Assembly (NCBI GenBank): GCA_027943335.1
Contig: BSBK01000869.1
Span: 2,266,001 to 2,330,000, forward strand
Source of the DNA: Chamaecyparis obtusa
Taxonomy: Eukaryota > Streptophyta > Pinopsida > Cupressales > Cupressaceae
DNA: 64,000 bases
Reading direction: 5' to 3'
The notes beneath the pieces are model-generated. The model searched no databases and was not told the DNA's origin. It saw nothing but the letters and a program-made list of their open reading frames with translations. Below are positions 33,110 through 44,900 of the stretch, in pieces. The first letter of the stretch is position 1, and each line of letters begins with the position of its first letter. The translations under genes and the position numbers were made by a program.

Positions 33110-34960
33110 TAATATATTACGAAATTTTACAACGATGGCTCTGCAAAATGGTTTGAATCTCTCTAGAGTGGGGGTTAGGGTTTCTTTTTCCCTCCCAAAA
33201 AATAGGGTCAAAATCTCTTGTCCCTCCCACTTTGTTTGACCATGTATGTCTTTTAAGTTGGGGGGGTTCAAAAGGGTTTGAAGGAGAATGGCTCTAGTTT
33301 GTTGGAGTAGTTGCAACGGCAGGAGGTCTTTTTTGAAACAGAAGGCACCTCTCATTCTGTCATCCCACAGATGGAGTTGACTCAAAAATTGGAGGTTGTG
33401 CAGGTCATGTGAAAACAAAAGGGGTTAGGGGGACCTCTTCTTACGAAACCCCATTTTGATGTAATGACAAGGTTTTTTGGCTTGCAATATGCCAAGAATA
33501 ATAGTGGTGTCCCTTTCAATGGTGGGGTTTGTGCCATCCAAAATGAAGATAAAAGGGTGGGGAACGTGGGGTCTAAGACACATGCCAATTCATGATCTTC
33601 CAAGAAATATTTAGGGTTTCAGCAATAGAAGGGTTTATCATATGGGAAGTGTGTGCCAACATCCACCATGGATATCTCTATAGATCTGGATAAGGAGGCA
33701 GATAAGGAAGTGACCCACAACCTAGCCGTTTTTCTAAGTTGGGATTAATTGGAGATTTTAGAGTTTTTTGGCCAAACCTACAACTTCATACCTTGATTTC
33801 TAACAACTGGGAGCCCATACTCACTAGTTGGGTTTAGATCTTCCTTGCAGCTAAGGGTTTCTTCGCTATTTTTTAGAAAAGATCCAAGACATAAACATGA
33901 TTCTGTGTAACTAGGTTTGGTGTTGGGAAGAGAAGAATGTGCTAATGTTGAAACCTTGGCACCCAGATTTCAGTCCAAGTTCTAAAATATTTGATAAAAT
34001 TCCAATCTGGGTAAGGCTCCCTAATATTCCTCTCCATTTATGGTTTGATTCTTTTCTTGAGGAAATTAGGGACATGCTGGGGAGTTTTCAAAGGTAGATG
34101 AGAATTCATCAAATTTGTATCATTCTACATTTACTTCCTGCAGAAATCAAGATCAAAACCTCCAAAGGTTGTTGGGTACAGGCATTTGATTATGAAGGTA
34201 TCTCCTTTAGATGCAAAAAAATGCTTCCAAATAGGGCATATGGTTGTGAAATGTGACAAAGTGAGATCACGGAAGGATGCGTCCTAGTGGAAAGATGTTT
34301 CTCAACAACACTATACAGTAGAAAAGAAAGGGGAGAAACAAAAGAGCTTCTCCCAGGTTGTTATTGGGGAGCAGATACAAAAGTCTATAGGGTCTACTCC
34401 AGAGGAAGTGAAACCAACAACACATAACAAAACCACCATGGTGGGGGAAGATAAGCAGCTACAACTAAGTACTGGAGTTGGTACTCCTTAGGGAAAAGAA
34501 AAATGTAAGTCATTGGGCTCTCAGGTGCCTGAGGTAATCGCAACTAGGGAAGATTGGGTCCAACAGGAAGTTTCAAAGGCAGGAGACCATGAGCGACTTC
34601 CCAACAATAAAATCTAATGGTTGGGAGGATGAAGCTACTCAAGTTGAAGATGGTTGGCAAATGGTGAAAAGGAAAAAGGAGAGGAAGTTGAAGGATTCAT
34701 CCTTTGATGTGATTTTTCGATCTCACACTAAAGCACGGGACAAAGTTTAAGATCATTGGGTATAATTTCTCAGTTTGTGTGTTGTTTTTAGTGATATGTA
34801 ATGGATCTCATTGTTTCAACCTCTTCAGGGATGGTGGTACCCTTGTTGTCACTATCCTTGGGCTAGACCAAGCATCTCCCGGTTAATTATTAATAATAAA
34901 ATAGACTTTTTACCAATCAAACAAAAAATACATAAAATCTTAAAATAAAATTTAACATTT
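33110..34960 (+). pseudogene. LINE ORF1 relic (DUF4283 type), second copy
   Basis: Plus-strand translation in shifting frames gives IQDINMILCN.VWCWEEKNVLM, LKPWHPDFSPSSK, IPIWVRLPNIPLHLWFDS, LPAEIKIKTSKGCWVQAF, DYEGISFRCKK and, near the end, VEDGWQMVKRKKERKLKDSSFD. The order parallels the ORF1 at 25640-27028. Many stops and frameshifts; the zinc knuckle has lost its register. A-rich DNA at about 34890-34960 may be the remains of the tail. The minus-strand open frames at 33098-33418 and 33382-33603 are shadows. No ORF2 found. Confidence 0.65.
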
Positions 34961-37900
34961 AACATTTTATAAATAAAAATATCCAACTTGGGAAAATTAT
35001 TTTTGCCTATAAAATGAACTACAAAGTTACACTTAACTTCACCTTACAGTTTTATTTTAAAAGCATTGCTTAAATTTGATTTAAGTTATATTATGTAGGT
35101 AATTTTGTCCTCTATCACATGACTACCTTTAAATTTGAACTTAAAAGTGTTTTAATTTAAATGGTTAATATTTTTTAGTTTTGGAAGGTATGAATTTTAT
35201 TTATTGGAAAGATGTGTAGTCGCATAAAATTTTAGAGCAATTCTCTATATTATCTTATTTTAGAGCAAGTTTCTTTATGGTTCTAGCTTCTTTGTGTAAA
35301 TTCAATCAAAGATGAAAGGAAAATAAGAAAACATTAAGGATCAAATCTTTTTTAAGAATTTGTTGTTAGAATTTTTAAAAAATTCTCCCTTCCTATTTGT
35401 TTGATTTGTAAAATATTCTTCCATTATATTTGTGTATTCTCCATTTTTTAAGTAATTATTGAGAAATTTCATATTATATAATCATTTATGTTTGTATGTA
35501 TACAAATAAAATCATTCTCACACACATAAATTAAAATCTTAATAATATTCAAACACATAAAAATACATATTATTATATTTTAATATGTATAATCTCATCT
35601 AATAAATTATGTATTATTTACACACCCCATATTCAGATTTACATATATTATTTATTTTAATACATATACCCCTCATTATACTTTTTTAAGTTAGTAGAAC
35701 AATTGTTGCTATACACAGCCTATGGCATTGTCATGCCCCTTTTAATAGGAGAGGTGACACTATAGGAATCAAGCCCAATTTAGGCATGGCCACAACCCCT
35801 TTAATATGGGAGGTGACACCATAAAGGTCATACCCCATTTAAGGAAGAATATTAAGTCTTAGCTTGAGTGGTCCGCCACCTTAATGTATTGTTTAAATTT
35901 TTATTATTATAAAAATTTTGTTTCTATAAATAAATTTTAATGTATCTTCTTTACGTGTGGGAATGGTGCATAGGGAACAAATATTAGGCATTTTTTTTTC
36001 AAAATTAGTTTGATTTGTCTCTATTAATTCATATTCATATAAAGTGAAATCACTTAAAAAAAAGTCTCCTTTTTATTTATTGTTTTGTAGGGCTCTTTCT
36101 AAGCTTTAATTCTTTAAAGTACACAATCATTTTTTTATGCTTTTAACTTTGAGATTCATATATTTTTTTCCTTTTCATATATTGTTATATTTTTTTGTTT
36201 GGTAGATATAATTTTAATATTTATTAAATCATATAATTTGACTCACTTAATCAGCACACTATGGAATGAACTCTTGACTCACTATATTTTTATGTAATCT
36301 AAATTCTAATTATTTATTATAAACAAATATTATATAATATTTTGATACACAATTAAAATATCCTACTTTCAAATATTATTTTATAATATTTGTTATTAAA
36401 AATATTTGATTCATTTAAAAAAATAAAATATAAAATATAAATGATTTTCTATATTTAAATATTTTTATTTCTTAGAAAAAATATCTTAACTACTTACATA
36501 ATATCAATTTAGAAACTTTTTTATTTTATTAGTAAATTTAAGATTTTTTTCTTTGTTAATTAAAGAGAGATCAACAAGAAGGAATATGTTCAAGTCTCCC
36601 AGAACCAACACAACGTGAAGCTCCTCTAGAGTTTATGTGGTGGCTTGGAAGAACGGATGCAACTCAATGGAAATGGCTTCTATATGTCTATGAGTTTGGG
36701 GAAGGCAGTTCAAGGCAGAAGGAAGGCTTGTGTAGGGCGTACAGAGTAGAAAAACATGAAGTTTCCTCCCTGAGAACTCATGGAGATCGACCTAGGGAAA
36801 GAATCAATGGCAACAGGTCACGGAAGGAAAAGCTTTTTGGGCCGAAGGATAAGCAAGTGGCTTCATTGCCAACCTGGGTGGATGAGGATGGAATTTTGTA
36901 GAATAGTAGAGCATCCATGAGCGTTTATTTTTTTGAACTACAATTCCATGTGAATGGGCTTCCTTTAAAGGGTGTTTTAGAAAACTCACTTGGTTTTGGG
37001 TGTTTGGTAGGCCCCTCTTTTGACAATAGGAGTGATCATTTTGGTGGCAAGAAGGGCAAGGTTCTTTCACCCCTAGGTGACTAGAAGCGTATCAAAAGAA
37101 ACGATGGAAAGGAGATGAATCTCAATGGAGTGGACAAGTAATGTATTAAGCATTTAGAAGGTAGACCTACAAATTGCTTGGATGATGATATTGGAAGAGA
37201 TGTGGCAGAAGATGAAAAGTTTGTTTCTAAGATGGGTTGATTGGGAGATTCAAGGGCTTTAAGCCAAGTCTCGATGAATTGCACAAATGGATTTCAAACT
37301 TTTGGAGTCCCATCTTGAAAGGGGATATTCAGATCTATCTTAGGTGCTCGAGTATTATTTGTGATTATTTTTATAATGAATAAGACAAAAAGACAACTCA
37401 AAAGGGGTATCTTTTGTGCCATTGGCCCATTTACTTCTAGAATCCCTTCTACGTCGCCTTTCAAGTTTACAAGCTCACTTGGATCCCAACCATTACGATT
37501 ATCTATAATCAAAAACCATTATACCACATATATAATTGAAACATAAAGAGTTTTTTTTTTAAAACCATCTTCAAATCACACGTCATGATAGAGAGAATTG
37601 GATTACAAAACTATTAAGGCTTTTTATAGTTAAAACATTGATTATTCATGTAAATACAAAAGTTAGTTACACTTACAACCTACTGACTGCCCATCAAGTC
37701 GACAAATCATATAAATTGATCCCACCAGATTGTCTAACCATTTAACTTTGAGGATAAGAAGTTTCCACATCTGAAGGCAAGCCCTTCAGTGATATCTAAC
37801 CATTATTTGTGTAAGTGGTAGTTCTAATTGGAGAGGCTAAGCTCCCAACAAAAATACACAAAAGACAAACAAATAGTGAAATTCTATTTTCAGATTTGTG

Positions 37901-38100
37901 AAAACGAGTGATTTTTTTGCAAATTTTTCGTTGTTTTCCACTACAAAATATGCAGATCATGAAGAACAGGTGCTGAAAATTTCGCAAAATCTGCTGTGTT
38001 TTCGGATTTTTCAAATTTGATCAATGGTGCATTTGTGGAGAGCTTAGCCACGTCCATTCTTATCAACTACACACTTTTCTATAGGCATAATGTTTAGTCC
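34961..38100. other. Intergenic, very AT-rich, no supported gene
   Basis: 35000-36540 is low-complexity A/T DNA with a short duplicated phrase (ATGGC..TG.CATGCCCCTTTTAATAGGAGAGGTGACAC split over 35723-35760 and 35785-35820, in two variants). 36560-37300 has more balanced composition and an open frame at 36635-36901 (plus) whose product I do not recognise; it may be another LINE ORF1 fragment, given its distance from a 5' end and the basic composition. Nothing else stands out. Confidence 0.4.
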
Positions 38101-38930
38101 CATCCAAGTACATTGTCAAAAACGCTACATTATCGTTTGGATTGACCTGCCCCTCTCCCCTTTGTGAGGTCTCCCGTATAAGCACACTTCACAAAATAAA
38201 CTCCAGTAATATGGTTCTTCTTAAAGATTGTTTCAAGATTACAGCCATAAATATAGCACCCATAGGATACAAAACTGCAAGTAAAAAGTTTAATTATGGA
38301 ACCATCAAGATCATGAATATACATTTTTACAGAAAAACTTTAAATTAGCCTTTTCATTAAGGAAAACAAATCAATCAAAACTACAAAAGGCTGAGGCGGT
38401 GATGCACTGAACGCACCACCATGAGAATTGACTAGAACCAGAATAGGCATGCAAAAGTAATTAAAATGTATCAAGCACCTACAAATAATACAGATAGACA
38501 TAAAATTGTAAAAACAGCACCACACGAATTAAAAAGAGATGAAGCCTTGACCCATTCATCATGAGTCCCATAAATATGTATAAAACAAAAATGACAGACA
38601 GAGAGAGGCAGCCCATCAATCTCTGCAAAATTTGTCCCTGCACTTTGGCATGTCCTCACCATAAGCATTTAAAAATTTCTTCCCCAAATATTGTCAGCAT
38701 GATATTGCCCCTTGAATAGCTTGAGATGTAATATCTTCTGAATTTGAACAGCCAAAATGCTCACTAGCCACACGGACATCTAACATTTTGGAAAATCATC
38801 AACTTGCCTTCAATGCTGAATATGCCTCAGAATTAGAATTTTCTCAACCTACTTGGTGCAGCTGAATATGCAAAATGCAGCTGTCTTGTCTTTCAAAGTT
38901 CTTAAAACTTAATTCAAAAAACGAAATTGA
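38100..38930 (-). other. Region 3' of the RFI2-like gene, probable 3'UTR
   Basis: Follows the stop codon. I find no standard AATAAA in a convincing position on the minus strand, so the end of the transcript is not placed. Open frames here (38130-38668, minus) have no recognisable product. Confidence 0.35.
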
Positions 38931-41900
38931 CTATCTGGGTCGCATGTTTGACCTAGGGTACAGAGAACCAGCGTCCCCTGATGCATCATGTTGAAAAGCA
39001 GATGGATATCCAGAAAAAGCAGATGGTGTCCTAAATGCACCATTTCCAAGTCCATGTAGTCCATGGTAAATGCCAGAATGAGAACTGCTAGAAGCAACAG
39101 AATCCCACCTCAAGCATTCTGGTTCTTGCACAGCCCACGGATTTCCAGAAAACCCATCTCTACTCCAAGGAATACCTTGATCACCCTGCCAATTTGTATC
39201 TCGCACACTTGCTCTTCCATCCTGAACCCCACTAGAAGCTGCAAACACCCGGTGCAATTGTGCATGAGAATCTCTTGAATGCCCTGTCCTTCCAGCTCCG
39301 CCATGGCTCCTATTACTCCAACTGCTTGAAGTACCTAAAGCATTTCGATTGGATCCTGAAGGAGGTACAGGGCCTCTCCCACTCTGAAACTGGCTCTGAA
39401 AAGGTGGTTCAGACCAGATCGTAGAAGTGTTTGAAACATCCGTAGTCCTCTGTTGTGTCCTGAAAAAGGAAAATAAAGTTTAATTATGAACTTATAAGTT
39501 ATATGACATTCAGAGAACATCAACTGCCTCAAAACTTATATATCCAAGAAAGATGTTATCATCAAGAACTATTAATTTACACTGGTGTAGCCTATGTCTA
39601 TCATTATAAGCGATAAAATAATTTTATCCTGAAACTAAAATGAAGGAATTAACATGACACTTTTTTATTCATGGATTTAACAAGAAATCCTCAAACAATA
39701 CAATCAGAGATTCTGGCGACAGTTAACAGGTGACAAATGATTTCAGAAATTTGGACATATGAAAAGTCAAACAACTTGTATACTTCACAAGTACAAAGTT
39801 CCTGAGACAAGTCTTTCTGTTCAAATAGTGTGCCTAGGAGCTGGACAAAAGCTCTGAGGTATTTAATATGTAATCCTATTCATGTGAGGAGGTCCAAGAA
39901 TATAGTGAATATTTGGCTGAAACACCTTTTGAATAAACATCCCAAAACTATTTATAAGCCAATCAAATTGAATAACATTGTGCCTCAATGTATTCACTGG
40001 AAAAGTGGAAGCCTGAAAGCAGAGTTTTCAATTACTTCTGAAAAAAAAGAGTAACATTCACAATGCTAGGATGAGCTGCCTAGGATGAGTAACTCTCCAA
40101 GAAGGGAACCCTAACAAATGCCAACATTTATTCATAATTCAAACTCAAAGCATGTGCCATGTTTTTCTTTATGACAAATCAAAAGCAGTAAAGTAATAAC
40201 CCCTGTAAATCCCAGAAAAAAAAGAAACACGTCATGGTCAAATATTTTGGTAACAGGAGTTGAATGATAGCACATTAGGTTGAATGCCTCATTTAAGAAA
40301 TTCCAGAGCCTTGCATGAGTATCACACAACATCTCGACAATGCAAAAAATGGATTTCATCCACCTTTTTTAAAGATTCACAAGTATATTATATTAATAAA
40401 CGTGGTGAGGGCAGCTATAAAACTGCATGCCCATCACAAGTTTATCATATTAGTACACATGGTGAGGGCAACTATAAAACTGCATGCCCATAGTTGGGTT
40501 GCATTGGCAACTCTTAAGCAAAAGTGGAGGCAGATTATTCCAGAATAGCCAAGTCCCAGACCTAAAACCATAGTGCTATTCCACCCATGGTATCACACAC
40601 AAAAAAACCCAATAAGTTTTCTCTGTTGAATTTTATATACAAGATATAACCATCTTGACGATGCAAAAATGGATTTCATCCACCTTTTCTAAGATCCACA
40701 AGAAAATTACATTAATAAATGTGGTGGGGCAACTATAAAGCTGCACAGCAAAAGTTGGGTTGCACTTGGAACCCTCAAACAAAAACAGCAGCAGATTACT
40801 CCAAAATACTAAAATAGCCAAGTCCTAGACCTAAAACCATTGTGCTATTTCACACATGGTATCACAATGAGTGGCAGTGACATAGCACCACTAATTGACA
40901 TTGTGATTTTCTTTTGATTCACAGAACTTTATTCGATAAGGAGAGTTAGTTCACTTAAGAAATCTGGGCTTTCAAATTCGTCCCTCTTTTTTATGTTTAG
41001 ATGTTCATGATTTCAGCATCATTCTGAACAATAGGTCTTCCTGACCAAACTCAACATTAAGCTATCAAAACTTCAGAAAGGGTATACAGCGGAACTAATG
41101 ACACATTTCAATAATCCAGAGTTCTTTCACAGCAAACAATGTCCTCCCATGAATTTTGAAGCCATATAATAACATTTCTTCAGCAATTATTTTGGCTTCT
41201 ACATATGTTCTACTTTTAACCTACAATAAGGCCACCTCTTTTATGGGTTCCTTTAGCTTTGGGCACAAAGCTTCTTCTTAGCGATACTGTATTTACACAC
41301 TATATTTAACAATACAATGTAACTGGGTTAATTTTCTATGGTGCTCATCATTTGTACAGCAATGTTGTCATAGAATATATTTGACGTGTTATGTAAAAAC
41401 ACCACTTACGCAATGGGACCTACATAAACATTATATTCCATTTGTTAAATAAATGGAAGCCACTTATGTGAAATGAGACCAGGATACTAGGTGACAGTTG
41501 TTATAGAACGCATATGGGTTCATTGGTATTCATTTTGATATCTGATAAGATATATAAATATATTCAACAACAGCAGATCGTCTATTTTTTCACAAAATTT
41601 GTAGTCTTATTTCCCTTTCCAATGATGAGTACAAATGGCTAGCTTCAACTGCTCTAAATATATGTTAGGAAAAGCTTAAATTCTTTATTTACAAAATAAT
41701 AATAACTCATTATTTATTTACTACTGTCAAAATCTCATTTCCTATATTTGGGGGCACTGACACTGGATCCGAAATAAAATAAGGGTCATGTTACCAAAAC
41801 CATTTTTAATCAAATCATCTATACCTTCAATTGTCTCCCTATCCAGGCATTATATCTCAAAGTGTATACAAATTGAATTAACACGTACATATAAAAAAAT

Positions 41901-44900
41901 TAAATATATAATCATATTAAACGTAAGTTTCCCAATGACAGATATCAAACCACACAAGCAGATAGAGATAGACACTTTTACATTTGCCGTGCATAAAATG
42001 GCTTCTTTTAATCTTATAATTTAAACAAGGTAAAAAGACAAAGCAGAATGATACCATACCCTGTATCAGTTGGCATTCGATATGGAAGAGACCTCTCATG
42101 GACTGGAATTAATCTTGATGAGCTGGCAGCATCAGATGGCATAGAACTTGGGATTGGCAGTATATGATGAGACCATTGACGCCCATCTGGAGATGTAAAA
42201 CCTTGAATGCCAGCAACCTCAGCACCAAGAGACTCATTCTGCATATGATGCTGCAAAGCTCCAAATATAGAATCATAACCAAGCTGATAACTTGATGGCC
42301 TAGCTTCATTGCCAGGACCAAAGGGAAAAGAGGATGGCACGTTTCCACATACAACATTGACAAGTAAATCAGGACCTGTACACAATCAAAACCAATCATT
42401 AAATCAACTTGACATCAAGCAGCATAAAATACCATGTTATAGAAACATCGAAGCACAGGTTTGACAAATTTTATCCACCTATATGAATAGTTCTGCAAGA
42501 ATAGATATAGCAATGCATATGGCATAAGAAACTGGAAAGAAACAGCTTGATTTCGTAATTTAATTTACACATGCATATATAAACATGAAATGCAATTTAA
42601 CAGAGCAAATTTTATACATGATTGATGTCGAAGTTTCCGCACAGAAAAGCATAAAGAATGAAATGCATAATAAAATAACAAAGTAATGCACAAATTCAGA
42701 AAATACTTACAACCACTTGCTGAAGGATCAATTCCTCTGTCAAAAAAAACAAATGCAGTCCAAAATAAGACCAAAGGAATATTACATTGTTTTGTTTCAT
42801 ATGTTTCTGTCAAGAAAACAAATGCAATCAATCCAAAATAAAACCACAGCAATATTACATAATCTGTTTCATATGTTTCCCAAGTTTTTGGCCTCTGCTA
42901 CATAATAAAGTAAGGATAGCAGTGTGCAGACTTACCCTAATGAAACAGAAAAGTGTGAATATGATGAACCTGGGTAAGGGCACCAATTTGTAGGTCCGAT
43001 ATGCTGAAAAACCATGAAAAGAGATTGAGTCAGTAAACCCACAGTAGGAAAAAGTGGAATACGAGAGCATTGATTACATAAAACACAGATTCTGCTTCCA
43101 TATTTATTTCAAATATTTTCAGACCTGTATAGTATGTCAATGCTTGCCATTCAGAACATTCAGAAAACACAATCAAAGCCAGAAACTCTCTCTAATCATT
43201 CAGAACATTTGTCATATAAAAGAGCATGATAAAAGAATCCCAACCATGAAATTAGAGAACCTAATGGCATACGCATTTACTATGAAATACAATTCACTTA
43301 GATGATAGATCTAGTCAATGCATAAACATATCAACTATAACAAAATGCAGCTGGTCTGCTACTTCAACTAGAAGAAAGATTTTACATCCCAACCTAAAAA
43401 GAATATATGCTTGGCATATGTACTGCATTAGTGATGACAAAGGGACTTAATTCATTAAACCCAAATTATATTCTAATTTCACAACACGTCAGGTCCAAAG
43501 CCCAAGTGTACTGCAAGTCTGAAAACATAACAATATATAATAAAATTTTGCCAAATTATTGACCGTACTTTTCTTGTAAGTCAGCTGCAATATATAAAAT
43601 AAGGGCATTCATGCAAGCTACATAAATGGAATACTTTGTCTAGCTCTTAAAAAACTTCTCTATACGAATTTTCTAGTAATACGTTCCTTTTTTTAAAATG
43701 AAATTCTTTCAATTCAAAAGAAAGAACTAAATTAAAAATCCATGCCAATTCAACCTTTGAAGAACCAACTTAAATAATTTAAGACAAAACAACAATACAC
43801 ATAAAAGTTTAAAACTTATCAATCTAGCTGGCTAAGAAATAGGGAAACTATAAAATTCATAAATTAAAATATGTAAACGAATTTGCCAACATAGTCCAAA
43901 TGTTTCTGAGATTTTAAAGATGGACCAAAAAATAAGAAAGAAAAGAAAAACAGAATACAATAACAATTCCAATAATCAGAGTATCTTATGGTCTTCCAGA
44001 AAGTGAGAGCTGGCCTACTTTTACATACTCCAATAGAAAAGATTTAAAATTCAGAAAAATGAATCAAAACCTTTTGAAGGAAAGCAATCACCTCATGTGA
44101 AAAGAGAAGCTCTGATACACCACCATAGATTTCATAGTCACCATCTTCATAACCCATCTCTTCAAATGGAATATCATCTGGCAAACCACCCCCATTCGCA
44201 TAAAGCCACTGACCATCTTCAATGTCTCTGCAATTTGGACACTGCATTATCCCCTTTGCATTGTATGCAGATCCAATGCAATCTGCAAAAATGTGATTAA
44301 TACATTTCTCTATATGAGAAACAATTACAACTATAAAATTTCAATGTAATTAAAAAATCCCTACAGATATAATATGCATAAGCTAAGGCTGTCCATCTAT
44401 TTCATTATCTTGACATTCTCAAGCACTTAGTGGCAAATAACACTACTCTCGGGCATTGCATAGTTAAAAGGGCACTGGAACAACAACTGCAAAAGCAAAG
44501 ACCTAAGCAAAGATTTCTTCAGCTAACCACATGGAATAAAACAAGCACCCTCCTTGCCGCAAAGATTTCTTCAGCTAAGCAGCACTACTGGAATCATCAT
44601 AAAACTAGTTTGAAGGAATGCATGGCTAAATAAACTATAATTTATAAGCTCTAGCCAAAGGGAATATTCAGTAAATGATAAATTAAGAAAAAGATGCAAC
44701 ATGTTCGCAAATGTGACAAACACAGACAAAGAACTACATTCTGAAAGGGATAAGTACATGACTCCATCAATTAGATTTTAAGAGAATGGACAATTATATG
44801 ACAAAGATCTTATTAATGGGTTAACATGCTTTCAGAAATAATTGTGCAAAATGTTTGCATCAGTGTGTCATGCCCCCACCAAGATACAGTAGCCTTTATG

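Noticed and set aside
36635..36901. 88-codon open frame with mixed composition
   Set aside because: No start context, domain or neighbouring exons; more likely a retroelement scrap than a gene.
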